From assembly GCA_018266055.1 (NCBI GenBank), contig JAFDYT010000017.1:62001-126000 (forward strand): a stretch of 64,000 nt of DNA, given 5' to 3'. A model generated the notes under the pieces. The model was not told the DNA's origin and did no database searches. It saw only the letters and a list, made by a program, of their open reading frames with translations. The number at the start of each line of letters is the position of its first letter. Within the stretch, counting starts at the first letter, position 1. Shown piece after piece: positions 1-10,105 of the stretch. The translations under genes and the position numbers were made by a program. The stretch is from Bacteroidota bacterium. Its GTDB lineage: Bacteria; Bacteroidota; Bacteroidia; Cytophagales; Cyclobacteriaceae.

Positions 1-1868
1 GTCCAGTCAATGTATTTTGCGATCTCTTCGAGTGAGTAATTTTCAAGCGTCTTTTTACCAATTATCTTGGGGGCAAGGACCTCAGAAGAATTCCAATCAA
101 TATTCACTTTGTTTTTCCTTGCCTCGGCTAAAGGAATATAGTTTTTAAGCTGTTGTCTTCCTTCGTGATCCTTTCGCATCGCCTGGTACTCACTCTTCAT
201 CTTTTGCTGGAATGACTCTCTAGTATTCGGGCTGATCAGTTCACTGGCTACTGGCACGGATCGCGAAGCATCAAGAACATGAACCACCGGGCCACTATAC
301 ACTGGGTCAATCTTTACGGCCGTATGAATGCGCGATGTAGTGGCTCCTCCAATCAACAATGGCAATTTCATTTTCTCGTGCTCCATCTCCTTGGCCACGT
401 GAACCATTTCATCGAGTGATGGAGTGATCAAACCGCTCAATCCGACTACGTCTACTTTTTCGCGTTTGGCGGCTTCAATGATTTTCTCGGTCGGTACCAT
501 TACCCCAAGGTCAATCACCTCGTAATTGTTACACGATAATACTACGCCAACTATGTTTTTTCCAATATCGTGTACATCGCCTTTTACTGTGGCAAGCAAA
601 ATCCGGGCATTCGGTTTACCCACCATTCCTGACTTCTTTTTTTCCTCTTCCAAAAACGGCGTTAGGTAGGCCACAGATTTTTTCATCACACGGGCACTCT
701 TTACGACCTGAGGCAAAAACATCTTACCGGCGCCAAACAAATCGCCTACGATGTTCATTCCATTCATCAACGGTCCTTCTATAACGTGGAGTGGTTTTTC
801 ATATTTGAGTCGAGCTTCCTCAGTGTCTGCGTCAATAAAGTCGATGATCCCTTTTACCAAAGCGTGATTAAGGCGCTCTTCAACTGTTCCTTTGCGCCAT
901 TCATCATCGGCTTCTTTCTTTTTCGCAGCGCCTTTAACAGTCTCCGCAAATTCAAGCAAACGCTCTGTGGAATCCTCACGCCGGTTGAGCAGAACATCCT
1001 CTACCCTTTCAAGTAAATCTTTTGGAATCTCATCATACACTTCGAGCATGGTTGGGTTTACAATGCCCATGTCCATACCGTTTTTGATTGCATGGTAAAG
1101 AAACGCCGAGTGCATTGCTTCACGCACCAACTGATTCCCTCTGAAGCTAAAGGAGACGTTGCTCACACCGCCACTGACATGCGCATGCGGCAAGTTTTCA
1201 CGAATCCATTTCGCAGCCTTAAAAAAGTCCACCGCGTAATTGCGATGCTCTTCAATGCCGGTAGCCACAGGAAAAATATTAGGATCGAATATGATGTCTT
1301 CGGGCGGGAACTTGATTTTCTGAGTAAGGATGTCATACGCACGCTTACAAATGGAAATTCGTCGCTCGTAAGTATCAGCCTGGCCGTGCTCATCAAACGC
1401 CATTACCACCGTGGCAGCGCCATACCGCTTCACCAGTTTTGCCTGGCGGATAAACTCTTCTTCTCCACCCTTCAAGCTGATAGAGTTGACTATTCCCTTA
1501 CCCTGCAAGCATTTCAGACCCGCTTCGATGACTTCCCACTTCGAGGAGTCGATCATCACCGGAACCGCGGCAATTTCAGGCTCTGACGCCATCAGGTTAA
1601 GATACTTGATCATCGCCTGTTTGGAGTCGAGCATCCCTTCGTCCATGTTCACATCAATTACCTGAGCGCCACCACGCACTTGCTCCAAAGCCACTTCCAA
1701 TGCCTGATCGAACTTGTCTTCTTTTATCAGTTTTAAGAATTTGGCGGAGCCCGTTACATTCGTGCGTTCGCCAATATTCACAAAGTTTGAAGCTGGTGTA
1801 ATGACTACAGCCTCAAACCCGCTGAGCTTCAAGGGTACTTGCTTACTAGTTGTTTCTTGTACTGACAT
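1..1868 (-). CDS. metH: Methionine synthase, pterin/cobalamin-binding part (C-terminal end cut by window edge)
   Basis: This gene makes the methyltetrahydrofolate- and cobalamin-binding part of B12-dependent methionine synthase. It reads leftward from an ATG at 1868 and is still open at base 1, giving about 622 codons. Order seen: pterin-binding barrel (roughly residues 15-300, with [11 protein letters not shown] near the start), B12 cap, then the cobalamin Rossmann domain with the DxHxxG ligand motif ([11 protein letters not shown], near residue 426, about base 590). The last readable residues (KYIDW) resemble the start of the AdoMet activation domain. The homocysteine-binding domain is absent and is supplied by the upstream gene, 5 bases away. 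Both are probably controlled by the SAM riboswitch at 2912-3049. Confidence 0.95.
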   Translation of the reverse strand, partial: MSVQETTSKQVPLKLSGFEAVVITPASNFVNIGERTNVTGSAKFLKLIKEDKFDQALEVALEQVRGGAQVIDVNMDEGMLDSKQAMIKYLNLMASEPEIAAVPVMIDSSKWEVIEAGLKCLQGKGIVNSISLKGGEEEFIRQAKLVKRYGAATVVMAFDEHGQADTYERRISICKRAYDILTQKIKFPPEDIIFDPNIFPVATGIEEHRNYAVDFFKAAKWIRENLPHAHVSGGVSNVSFSFRGNQLVREAMHSAFLYHAIKNGMDMGIVNPTMLEVYDEIPKDLLERVEDVLLNRREDSTERLLEFAETVKGAAKKKEADDEWRKGTVEERLNHALVKGIIDFIDADTEEARLKYEKPLHVIEGPLMNGMNIVGDLFGAGKMFLPQVVKSARVMKKSVAYLTPFLEEEKKKSGMVGKPNARILLATVKGDVHDIGKNIVGVVLSCNNYEVIDLGVMVPTEKIIEAAKREKVDVVGLSGLITPSLDEMVHVAKEMEHEKMKLPLLIGGATTSRIHTAVKIDPVYSGPVVHVLDASRSVPVASELISPNTRESFQQKMKSEYQAMRKDHEGRQQLKNYIPLAEARKNKVNIDWNSSEVLAPKIIGKKTLENYSLEEIAKYIDW

Positions 1869-1873
1869 AGTCG

Positions 1874-2887
1874 TTAAATGCTTTCTTCTACCGGAGCTGA
1901 ATGAATTACACGTGGTTTATATTTCTTTGCCGCTTCCGCAATTTTGCGGATGTGATCCGGCGTGGAGCCGCAGCATCCTCCCACAATATTCACCAGTCCT
2001 TCCTTAAGGTATTCTTCCACCTGATCGGCCATGTCTTGCGGGCCCTGATCGTATTGACCAAATTCATTAGGTAATCCTGCATTGGGATGAGCGCTTACAA
2101 AGAATGGCGCCTTCTCATCCAAAATCTGCAAGTACGGCCGAAGCGCAGAGGCACCTAACGCACAGTTTAAACCGATAGTTAATAATGGTGCATGCGATAC
2201 CGATATTAGGAATGCTTCCGTTGTCTGGCCCGATAAGATTCTTCCGCTGGCATCAGTGATTGTTCCCGAAATCATAATAGGAATTTGCTTTCCCATTTCA
2301 TCGAACAGCTCCTGAATGGCAAACAGTGCGGCCTTTGCGTTTAGCGTATCGGTTATGGTTTCGATCAGCAAAAGATCAACCCCACCATCGATCAATCCCT
2401 TTGCTTGTTCCTTGAAGGCAACGACCAATTGGTCGAAAGTAATAGCTCTGTATCCTGGATTGTTCACATCGGGTGACATCGATGCCAGCTTGGTAGTAGG
2501 GCCCATCGAACCGGCTACAAAGCGAGGCTTCTGTGGTTCATTTTTCGTAAACTCATCAGCAACTTCCCTTGCAATCTTTGCACCCTGAAAATTAATTTCA
2601 TAAACCCAGGATTCAAGGTGATAATCAGCTTGAGCTACTGTAGTGCTTCCAAATGTGTTTGTTTCAATGATATCGGCACCAGCCTCAAAATACTGTCGAT
2701 GAATCGCCTTGATTACATCGGGCCGTGTGATTGAAAGGAGGTCATTGTTTCCTTTCAAAGGGTAAGGATGATCCTTTAACCGATCATTGCGAAAGTCCTT
2801 CTCCTCCAGCTTATACCGTTGAATCATCGTGCCCATAGCGCCATCCAGCACCATGATACGCTCTTTTAAAATTTCTTCTATTTTCAT
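1874..2887 (-). CDS. Homocysteine S-methyltransferase domain protein (N-terminal module of split MetH)
   Basis: About 337 residues forming a single homocysteine-binding barrel that transfers the methyl group from methylcobalamin to homocysteine. Family marks are [12 protein letters not shown] near the start and the zinc-ligand cysteines in VGGCCGS near the C terminus; another zinc ligand is expected from the GLNCALG segment. In E. coli this is the first domain of one MetH chain; here it is a separate gene directly upstream of the rest. The frame is also open from a GTG at 2890, but the ATG at 2887, with a purine-rich AGAGAGAG just upstream, is the better start. First gene behind the SAM riboswitch. 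Confidence 0.93.
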   Translation of the reverse strand: MKIEEILKERIMVLDGAMGTMIQRYKLEEKDFRNDRLKDHPYPLKGNNDLLSITRPDVIKAIHRQYFEAGADIIETNTFGSTTVAQADYHLESWVYEINFQGAKIAREVADEFTKNEPQKPRFVAGSMGPTTKLASMSPDVNNPGYRAITFDQLVVAFKEQAKGLIDGGVDLLLIETITDTLNAKAALFAIQELFDEMGKQIPIMISGTITDASGRILSGQTTEAFLISVSHAPLLTIGLNCALGASALRPYLQILDEKAPFFVSAHPNAGLPNEFGQYDQGPQDMADQVEEYLKEGLVNIVGGCCGSTPDHIRKIAEAAKKYKPRVIHSAPVEESI

Positions 2888-2911
2888 CACTCTCTCTGAG
2901 GTTTTGTTCGC

Positions 2912-3049
2912 TTCCAGAAAGAGCCTTTTAAGAGTGGCCGCCTATCTTCATTCAATACATCACGAATCGTATTGAAAAGGGAATTAGCACCTAGTTCAGA
3001 AGGTTGCTAAGACTTCTTTGGGCCCCGTCCCTCAGTCTTTCTGGATAAG
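2912..3049 (-). promoter_or_regulatory. SAM-I (S-box) riboswitch upstream of the methionine synthase genes
   Basis: Read on the minus strand, the leader starts CUUAUCCAGAAAGA and continues with the conserved SAM-I blocks GAGGGA, GGCCC and GCAACC in the right order (bases 3034 down to 3000). The P1 closing stem is explicit: CCAGAAAGA pairs perfectly with UCUUUCUGG near 2914-2922. No U-run terminator is visible between the aptamer and the ATG at 2887, so control of translation is more likely than of transcription. It fits its target: S-adenosylmethionine would regulate methionine synthesis. See the findings for an alternative pairing with the ribosome-binding site. Confidence 0.9.
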
Positions 3050-3120
3050 CCCTGCAAAGAAACAACAATAACTTCGCAAATGAAAATCCAAAACGCTTAT
3101 TTTGCAGTAACTCAATTGCC

Positions 3121-4029
3121 TTGAAACTAGCTGCTATCGACATCGGATCAAATGCCATTCGCTTTCAGGTTTCCACCATTCTTGAACGCGACAAAAAAAT
3201 CTTGTTTAAAAAATTAGAATACGTACGTTTTCCTCTCCGGTTGGGTCACGATGTGTTTAACACCAATCGCATCAGTCAGGCTAGCATGCAGAAGTTTAGG
3301 AAACTAATGAAGGTGTATAAGCTTTTGCTGGAATTGTATGAGGTAGACGACTATATGTTTTGTGCGACCAGTGCGATGCGCGAGTCTGAAAACGGTGAAG
3401 AACTGGCTAAGATGGTGAAGGAAGAATTGGGAATTACCATCAATATTATTGATGGGCACCTGGAAGCGGAGCTGATCAACAAAGCAATTGCTTCTTATCT
3501 CAGTGATGAAACTTACTTGCACATCGATGTAGGCGGTGGAAGTACTGAACTCAACCTTTTTGTAGATGGAATCAAGACCAAGACCCGATCTTTTAAAGTG
3601 GGATCAGTTCGGATACTTGAACACCATGATTCGCCAGTGATGTGGACTGACATGGAGAAATGGGTGAAATCGAATGTGAAAAAGGAATTCGGAAAAGTTA
3701 CTGCCGTTGGAACGGGTGGAAACATCAGCAAGATCTTCGAACTGGCCAAAAAGAAACCTGGGCAAGCCGTCTCTATCAAAAAGGTGAAGGAAGTAATGAA
3801 AATGGTAGAAAACTTAACGATCGATCAGCGGATTTACGAATTGCAGATGAACCCCGATCGCGCGGATGTAATTGTACCCGCCAGCAACATCTATTTAAAA
3901 GTGATGGAATGGGCGCACGCACAAAGCATTCTTGTGCCTGACGTTGGATTGAAAGATGGAATATTACTTCACCTGCTGGAGAAGAACATCAAACAAAAGA
4001 AAATTGAATTCAGCCACAGCCGCTTTTAA
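3121..4029 (+). CDS. Ppx/GppA family phosphatase (exopolyphosphatase-like)
   Basis: 302 residues of the actin-fold Ppx/GppA family, which removes phosphate from polyphosphate or converts pppGpp to ppGpp. Phosphate-loop motifs are DIGSNAIRF (residues 7-15), DVGGGSTEL (about 136-144) and the later GTGGNISK. At about 300 residues it is the short, two-domain form without the C-terminal HD domain of E. coli Ppx. The start is TTG; no ATG gives the conserved N-terminal strand, so TTG is accepted. It diverges from the metH operon, 70 bases past the riboswitch start. Whether the substrate is polyphosphate or pppGpp cannot be told from sequence. Confidence 0.88.
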   Translation: MKLAAIDIGSNAIRFQVSTILERDKKILFKKLEYVRFPLRLGHDVFNTNRISQASMQKFRKLMKVYKLLLELYEVDDYMFCATSAMRESENGEELAKMVKEELGITINIIDGHLEAELINKAIASYLSDETYLHIDVGGGSTELNLFVDGIKTKTRSFKVGSVRILEHHDSPVMWTDMEKWVKSNVKKEFGKVTAVGTGGNISKIFELAKKKPGQAVSIKKVKEVMKMVENLTIDQRIYELQMNPDRADVIVPASNIYLKVMEWAHAQSILVPDVGLKDGILLHLLEKNIKQKKIEFSHSRF

Positions 4030-4031
4030 GG

Positions 4032-4460
4032 CTACTGAGAAATGTAACTCTCCAGGTGTTGGATGATGGTCTTTTGTTCCTGAATTACCTGAGTCACCAC
4101 ATCTCCAATGGAAATCATACCGATTACTTTGTCACCTTCGGCTACAGGCAAGTGACGAATATGCTTATCGCTCATCAGCTGCATGCACTGATCGATAGAA
4201 CTTTCCGGGCTCACGGTGAAGGGATTGGCCGTCATCAGTTCGCTGATGGGTGTATCCTTCGATGATTTTCCTTTTAGAATCAATTTACGGGCATAGTCGC
4301 GCTCTGTAAAAATCCCCAACAGCTTTCCGCTTTCGATGATCAGCACCCCTCCGATATTTCGTTCACACATTTGCTCGATAGCAGAATAAACTGTGGTTTG
4401 CGGTTCTACCGAATAGACTTTGTACCCTTTACGGTCGAGAATATCCTTTACTTTGCCCAT
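4032..4460 (-). CDS. CBS-domain pair protein
   Basis: 142 residues made almost entirely of two CBS motifs (about residues 8-65 and 75-135), the fold that usually senses adenosyl ligands such as AMP, ATP or SAM. Typical segments are GGVLIIESGKLLGIFTERDY and IRHLPVAEGDKVIGMISIGD. There is no attached catalytic domain or signal peptide, so it is a free-standing cytoplasmic sensor of unknown partner. Its stop lies 2 bases from the convergent ppx-like gene, and its start is 90 bases downstream of the end of nuoN on the same strand. Confidence 0.88.
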   Translation of the reverse strand: MGKVKDILDRKGYKVYSVEPQTTVYSAIEQMCERNIGGVLIIESGKLLGIFTERDYARKLILKGKSSKDTPISELMTANPFTVSPESSIDQCMQLMSDKHIRHLPVAEGDKVIGMISIGDVVTQVIQEQKTIIQHLESYISQ

Positions 4461-4550
4461 AATTTTTCTTTTTTATGGAAGTTAAAGGGTAAAAAAATAA
4501 AAAGCAACGAAAAATGGGGGATTCCTCCGGTTTAAATCGATTGCTTTGAG

Positions 4551-5918
4551 CTAAACGAGTCGTATTAACTCAGGGAAAATTCCCACCAAAAGGTTCGCCA
4601 AAATCAAAATAAGGAGCAAAAGTTTCTGCGAGGCAGACACTGAGATTGAATCTTCGCCGGGCTGCGTCATGGCAATAATCGGCTTGAAGTAATAATACAC
4701 CCCAATAAGCGAAGTAATCACCGCTACCACCGTCATGCCGATAAAGCCCTTGCCAATGGAAAGTGTAAACACCAGGTATTTTCCAAAGAAGCCGGCAAGC
4801 GGCGGAATACCAGCCAGTGAAAGTAGTGCAATGGTGAACGCTACGCCAACTAGCGGATTAGATTTGAAAATACCTTTAAAATTATCAATGCCAGCGTTGC
4901 CCTTTGCCTTCTCAACGATATGAACCACGCTAAAGGAAAGGATTGACGCCAAGGCATAAGCCACCAGATAATAGAAAATCGCACCCGAAGAATGCCTGCT
5001 GTCAGAGCTGAATGCAAGCAGCAGGTAACCCACCTGTCCAACGCTGGAATAAGCCAGCATACGTTTTACATTGGTTTGATAAACGGCCGTTACGTTAGCC
5101 ACAATCAGCGTAAGCAACATTAGTCCCTGCTCGATCCAAAGCAGTGCCGGGCTGAAATAAACCAGTGAGAAAGAGAATATCCGAAGGAATGCTCCGAAGG
5201 CTGCAATCTTCACGATCGTTGACATAAACGCCGTAATCGGCGTCGGTGAGCCTTCATACACATCGGGTGCCCACATGTGAAAAGGAACGGCCGAAATCTT
5301 AAAGGCTAAGCCGATCATGATTAAAAGGCCACCGATGAAAAAGAACCTCGGAAGTTTGGTCGGAGGATTGGATAAAATGAAGTCTGAAATAGACGTGATA
5401 TCAAAGGTGCCGGTAGCGCCATACACCAACGCGATACCAAAAAGTAAAAAGCCGGTGGCAAAGGAACCCATCAGAAAATACTTGAAGGCTGCTTCGGTTG
5501 AAAACAAATTCTCCTTGTTGCTTCCCGCTAATACGTAAAGTGAAATGGATAAAATCTCAATTCCCAAGAACAATACTGCCATATTGTTAAATGACAACAT
5601 CATTATCGCGCCAGCGATAGCAAAAAATACAAGGGCCGATTTGTCGGTGCGATGCGCTTCGCCTTTGAAGAAATCAATCGACATCCAAAACCAGAAAAAC
5701 GCAATGATCAAAACCAGGCCGGAAAACGCCATAGCAAACCGGTCGAACACAACCATGCCCTGATAATAATAGCTAATGGCTTTCCAATCCGAAACTATAA
5801 AAACAAGGGCAGCCAGCAGGCCAACTAAGGAAACCGCCTGCACCCATTTCTTCAGATTGAATACCTCTGCAAGCAATGAGAAAACTCCGATTCCACAAAT
5901 GACAAAAAGTGCGTTCAT
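4551..5918 (-). CDS. nuoN: NADH-quinone oxidoreductase subunit N
   Basis: 455 residues, polytopic inner-membrane antiporter-like subunit of complex I, related to Mrp antiporter subunits. The proton-antiporter core is recognisable from KISAVPFHMWAPDVYEGSPT and from VKRMLAYSSVGQVGYLLLA, which carry conserved histidine and lysine residues of the proton path. It is the last gene of the nuo operon and follows nuoM by one base. No strong hairpin terminator is visible in the 90 bases after it. Confidence 0.95.
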   Translation of the reverse strand: MNALFVICGIGVFSLLAEVFNLKKWVQAVSLVGLLAALVFIVSDWKAISYYYQGMVVFDRFAMAFSGLVLIIAFFWFWMSIDFFKGEAHRTDKSALVFFAIAGAIMMLSFNNMAVLFLGIEILSISLYVLAGSNKENLFSTEAAFKYFLMGSFATGFLLFGIALVYGATGTFDITSISDFILSNPPTKLPRFFFIGGLLIMIGLAFKISAVPFHMWAPDVYEGSPTPITAFMSTIVKIAAFGAFLRIFSFSLVYFSPALLWIEQGLMLLTLIVANVTAVYQTNVKRMLAYSSVGQVGYLLLAFSSDSRHSSGAIFYYLVAYALASILSFSVVHIVEKAKGNAGIDNFKGIFKSNPLVGVAFTIALLSLAGIPPLAGFFGKYLVFTLSIGKGFIGMTVVAVITSLIGVYYYFKPIIAMTQPGEDSISVSASQKLLLLILILANLLVGIFPELIRLV

Positions 5919-5919
5919 G

Positions 5920-7389
5920 TTATTTTACAGAAGCTGATAAATCCGAAAACAAGGAAAGTAAGTTTGACGCGGCCACTTCAGAAATACTGAGCAACGGCGT
6001 CGGGTAAACTCCGATGAGAATGACCAGTACCACCACCGGAAACAACACCAACTTCTCCTGACCAGACAAATCGGTAAGTAACGCAGTCACACCGTTGGTC
6101 TCTCCCAACATTGACTTTTGAAATGTACGGAGCATATACACGGCGCCGAGTATGATGGTCAATCCTGCTACTGCACCGATCCAAAGTTTGTATTGCACCA
6201 ATGAACTGATCAACAAAAATTCGCCGATGAATCCACTCGTAAGTGGCAGGGCTACACTGCCCAGCATGATCACTAAAAAAACACTGGCCAAAATCGGAGC
6301 AACATTCCGGATACCGCCCAACTGAGCCAACTCGCGAGTTTTGGTGCGGGCCTCCACAATTTCAATAATGTAGAACAAACCGAATACTACGATACCATGA
6401 CTTAGCATCTGCACCATTGCACCTTGAAGCCCTACAATACTTAACGTAAACAAGCCTCCTGAAATCAGTCCTACGTGAGCGATCGAAGAGTAGGCAATCA
6501 ATCTCTTGAAGTCCTTTTGAACGATGGCAATGCAGGAAGCATAAATGATTCCTACAACGGAAAGGATGATCGCTAAATAACCCCAATGCTGCACGGCTTG
6601 AGGAACAACGGGAATGAGCCATCGAATGACTCCATAAATCCCCATCTTCAACATGATGCCGCTGAGTAACATGGTACCTTGCACCGGCGCCACGGTATAG
6701 GTATCAGGCTGCCACGTATGAAGAGGGAAAATTGGCATCTTGATCGCAAAAGCGAAAAACAAAGCGAAGAACACGTATGTCTGCTGCGAAGCCTCCAAGG
6801 CTCTGCCCGCATCGTACAAAGATTGAATCGCAAAGGTATGATGACCTGGAGTTTTGAAATACAAATAGATCAACGCTACGAGCATGAACAAACTTCCCGT
6901 AAGGGTGTAGATAAAAAACTTCAGCGTGATCTTGCCTTTGTTTTCACCTCCCCACACGAGACAAATGAAATAAACCGGAATAAGAGCAATCTCCCAGAAT
7001 AGATAAAATAAGAATCCGTCTTTCGCAGTGAACACTCCAATCAGTGCTGACTGCATCAACATGATCAGACTATAGAATGAAGCGGGGCGTTCTGTGTCCT
7101 TAAAGGCAGACAAAACAATTAATGGTATGAGTACTGTTGTCAACAATACAAGAAGCAAGCTGATGCCATCCATGCCAATGGAAAAGGAAATTCCTAGTGT
7201 ACTGATCCATTCTTTATTCAGGCCAAATTGATCGAGTTGTGATTTATCGAATTGGAGCGCTACGTAAACGGAAAGAACTAATTCAAGTACCGCACCAGCA
7301 AAGGCGATGCTTCTGGCTTGCGCTGGTTTCATCGCCAAAACGACAACCGAAACAAGAAGAGGAAAAAATAACAGCAGTGCAGTCAGCAT
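5920..7389 (-). CDS. nuoM: NADH-quinone oxidoreductase subunit M
   Basis: 489 residues, a polytopic antiporter-like proton-pumping subunit of complex I. Diagnostic stretches include KMPIFPLHTWQPDTYTVAP and FKRLIAYSSIAHVGLISGG; the conserved glutamate of TM5 is expected in the FYLFWEIALIPVYF segment. Length is normal for NuoM. It lies 3 bases after nuoL and 1 base before nuoN, so translation is probably coupled. Confidence 0.96.
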   Translation of the reverse strand: MLTALLLFFPLLVSVVVLAMKPAQARSIAFAGAVLELVLSVYVALQFDKSQLDQFGLNKEWISTLGISFSIGMDGISLLLVLLTTVLIPLIVLSAFKDTERPASFYSLIMLMQSALIGVFTAKDGFLFYLFWEIALIPVYFICLVWGGENKGKITLKFFIYTLTGSLFMLVALIYLYFKTPGHHTFAIQSLYDAGRALEASQQTYVFFALFFAFAIKMPIFPLHTWQPDTYTVAPVQGTMLLSGIMLKMGIYGVIRWLIPVVPQAVQHWGYLAIILSVVGIIYASCIAIVQKDFKRLIAYSSIAHVGLISGGLFTLSIVGLQGAMVQMLSHGIVVFGLFYIIEIVEARTKTRELAQLGGIRNVAPILASVFLVIMLGSVALPLTSGFIGEFLLISSLVQYKLWIGAVAGLTIILGAVYMLRTFQKSMLGETNGVTALLTDLSGQEKLVLFPVVVLVILIGVYPTPLLSISEVAASNLLSLFSDLSASVK

Positions 7390-7392
7390 AAT

Positions 7393-9294
7393 TTATTTCA
7401 ACGTATAGGAAAAAGCAATCATTACAATAACACCGATTACCATCACAAAGAGATAATATCCAAGGCTTCCGTTTTGCAGGCGGCGGAAAATTCCGCTCCA
7501 ATCATTCACAGCATCACCAAGCAAATTCACCGCTTTGTCAATTCCGGATTTTTCAATCACGATGTCAAATAATTTGGACAACCAAAACAACGGCTTCACC
7601 ACGATAGCATCGTAAATTTCATCTACGTAATACTTGTTGTAAATCGTTTTGTGAGCAGCAGCCAGTGGCTCGCCTTCAGGTACAGGCACATGATTTTTGG
7701 AAACATAGCGGCTGTAGGCCAGGGCAATCATCACAAGCGTGAGTAAAACGATGGCGCCCATTAACGCATATTCAGTGCCATGACTCAGCGGAGCAACTTC
7801 AGATTCGGGAGCCGCAGCAAAAACGGGCGAAAGAAATCTGCCTACCCAATTGTTTCCTCCAAGAATTTCAGGGATGCCCATAAATCCACCGACCACACTA
7901 AGCACAGCCAATGACATCAATGGGATTGTAATACTAGAAGGTGACTCATGAATGTGTTTGATCTTTTCTTCGCTGGCTCTCTCCTTTCCAAAGAACACAA
8001 GGAATAAAAGCCGGAACATATAAAACGAAGTAAGCAACGAGGCGAGCACAGCTACACCCCATACCACCGGGCTTTTCTCGAAGGCGTGCGCCAGAATTTC
8101 ATCCTTTGAAAAGAATCCGGCAAACGGAGGAATTCCTGAAATCGCAAGTACACCAATTAAGAAAGTGATATATGTAACTGAGATGTATTTTTTTAGACCG
8201 CCCATCTTGCGAATATCTTGCTCGCCATGCAGCGCGTGAATCACACTGCCCGCGCCAAGGAACAACAGCGCCTTGAAGAAAGCATGAGTAGCCATGTGAA
8301 ATATGCCAGACGAATATGCACCTACGCCAAGAGCCACAAACATCAACCCCAACTGACTTACTGTTGAGTAAGCCAACACTTTCTTAATATCGTTTTGAGC
8401 GAGTGCTATTGTAGCAGCAAACAACGCCGTGATTAGTCCAACTACTAAAACCAATTCCATCGCCATTGGCGAAAGCGAATACAAGGCATTGTTGCGCGCC
8501 ACCATGTAAACTCCGGCCGTCACCATCGTGGCCGCGTGAATCAACGCCGATACGGGTGTAGGACCAGCCATCGCATCGGGAAGCCAGGTATACAAAGGAA
8601 TCTGAGCGCTCTTGCCCATAGCACCTACAAAAAGTAAAATAGTAATAAGCGTAATGGCAGAAGCTCCGACCGTTCCTGCTTTGGGAAACACGTCAGCATA
8701 ATTGATGCTACCGAAATTCATGAAGATCAAAACGACACCGATGATTAACCCAAGATCACCGATACGGTTCATGATGAAAGCTTTGTTAGCCGCCTTGTTG
8801 TAATCCTGATTCTTAAACCAGAATCCGATCAGCAGGTAAGAGCACAAGCCCACACCTTCCCAGCCCACAAACATCAGCAGGTAGTTGCTTCCCATAACCA
8901 GAAGCAACATAAAAAACACGAATAGATTCAGGTACGAGAAGAACCGGTTAAAGCCGGCATCGTCGTGCATGTATCCGATGGAATAAACGTGAATAAGAAA
9001 TCCAACGCCGGTAATCACCAACAGCATCAATGACGATAGCGGGTCAACCAGAAATGCAAAGTTGACATTGAACGATCCGGCGCTGATCCACGGAAAAAGA
9101 GTTACTTCAAACGCTGGCGCTCCGCCCAATAACTTCACAAATAACACTACGGAAAGGATGAACGAAACCAACACAGAGCCACAAGCTAGCGTCGAGGCAA
9201 GCCCATGAGGAAGTTTTCTTCCGCTCAATGCAATGATCGTAAAGCCCAACAAGGGCAAAATCGGAATAAGGCTGATGATCACACTAAAACTCAT
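7393..9294 (-). CDS. nuoL: NADH-quinone oxidoreductase subunit L
   Basis: 633 residues, the largest antiporter-like subunit, with the long lateral C-terminal helix typical of NuoL. Motifs include NYLLMFVGWEGVGLCSYLLI, KSAQIPLYTWLPDAMAGPTP and DIKKVLAYSTVSQLGLMFVA. The C-terminal part has the usual linker followed by a last hydrophobic helix (YYLFVMVIGVIVMIAFSYTL). It overlaps nuoK by 4 bases (ATGA). Confidence 0.96.
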   Translation of the reverse strand: MSFSVIISLIPILPLLGFTIIALSGRKLPHGLASTLACGSVLVSFILSVVLFVKLLGGAPAFEVTLFPWISAGSFNVNFAFLVDPLSSLMLLVITGVGFLIHVYSIGYMHDDAGFNRFFSYLNLFVFFMLLLVMGSNYLLMFVGWEGVGLCSYLLIGFWFKNQDYNKAANKAFIMNRIGDLGLIIGVVLIFMNFGSINYADVFPKAGTVGASAITLITILLFVGAMGKSAQIPLYTWLPDAMAGPTPVSALIHAATMVTAGVYMVARNNALYSLSPMAMELVLVVGLITALFAATIALAQNDIKKVLAYSTVSQLGLMFVALGVGAYSSGIFHMATHAFFKALLFLGAGSVIHALHGEQDIRKMGGLKKYISVTYITFLIGVLAISGIPPFAGFFSKDEILAHAFEKSPVVWGVAVLASLLTSFYMFRLLFLVFFGKERASEEKIKHIHESPSSITIPLMSLAVLSVVGGFMGIPEILGGNNWVGRFLSPVFAAAPESEVAPLSHGTEYALMGAIVLLTLVMIALAYSRYVSKNHVPVPEGEPLAAAHKTIYNKYYVDEIYDAIVVKPLFWLSKLFDIVIEKSGIDKAVNLLGDAVNDWSGIFRRLQNGSLGYYLFVMVIGVIVMIAFSYTLK

Positions 9295-9596
9295 CCTTTC
9301 AATCGGTTCAAAATATTAATATCTATTGACTTCGTATTTCTATACATCATCACCAAAATGGCTAATCCTACGGCTACCTCGGCGGCGGCTACGGCCATGA
9401 TGAAAAAGACAAACACTTGTCCGTGTGCGTCATTAAGATAACTTGAAAATGCAACCATCAACAGATTGACCGCATTCAACATCAACTCGATGCAAGCAAA
9501 AATGATAATCGCATTCCGGCGAAACATAACGCCCAATACTCCAATTGAAAAGAGTACCGTACTCAGCCAGATATAAAATTCAATTGGGATCTTCAT
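9291..9596 (-). CDS. nuoK: NADH-quinone oxidoreductase subunit K
   Basis: 101 residues with three predicted membrane helices, the normal size for NuoK. The family signature is the run IFACIELMLNAVNLL, containing the conserved membrane glutamate, followed by a second glutamate helix (AAAEVAVGLAILV). Both glutamates belong to the proton-translocation chain of complex I. Overlaps both neighbours by 4 bases, which implies coupled translation with nuoJ and nuoL. Confidence 0.96.
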   Translation of the reverse strand: MKIPIEFYIWLSTVLFSIGVLGVMFRRNAIIIFACIELMLNAVNLLMVAFSSYLNDAHGQVFVFFIMAVAAAEVAVGLAILVMMYRNTKSIDINILNRLKG

Positions 9597-10102
9597 TCGG
9601 ATTCGGTTTTGGATTTCGGCTCATCCTTTCCAATCATTACCACACCGACCATGGCAGCAAGCAACAGAATAGATGATATTTCGAAAGGAAACAGAAAATC
9701 TTTGAACAGCACTTTGCCAAGGTTCTTCACCAAGCCAATCTCCGGCCCGGTTTTCTGTTGAATCACAGACGCGCCTTTTAGCGAGCCGATCAGCACCACC
9801 AGTAAAATTCCAGCAGCAAGTACAGCTGCGAATTTTACAAGTGTAGGCTTATGCGGCTCATCTTCTTTATTCAGGTTGAGCATCATGAGCACATACAAGA
9901 ACAACACCATGATGGCTCCGGCATAAACAATCACGTGAACGGCTGCAAGAAATTGAGCACTCAGCAAAACATAATGTCCCGCGATTGCGAAAAACGTGAT
10001 GACGAGGTAGAGAATGCTATAAACTGGGTTCTTGGAAAAGACCACCAGCAAGGCTGAGATAATCGCTAAGAAAGTAAGGAAGTAAAATGCGTAGAGTGTC
10101 AC
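9593..10102 (-). CDS. nuoJ: NADH-quinone oxidoreductase subunit J
   Basis: 169 residues, five predicted membrane helices. The conserved helix-3 segment HVIVYAGAIMVLFLYVLMML is present; its pi-bulge region takes part in coupling in complex I. A hydrophilic stretch of about 40 residues separates the last two helices, and the C terminus is short and charged. It starts 3 bases after nuoI and overlaps nuoK by 4 bases. Confidence 0.94.
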   Translation of the reverse strand: MTLYAFYFLTFLAIISALLVVFSKNPVYSILYLVITFFAIAGHYVLLSAQFLAAVHVIVYAGAIMVLFLYVLMMLNLNKEDEPHKPTLVKFAAVLAAGILLVVLIGSLKGASVIQQKTGPEIGLVKNLGKVLFKDFLFPFEISSILLLAAMVGVVMIGKDEPKSKTESE

Positions 10103-10105
10103 AGG

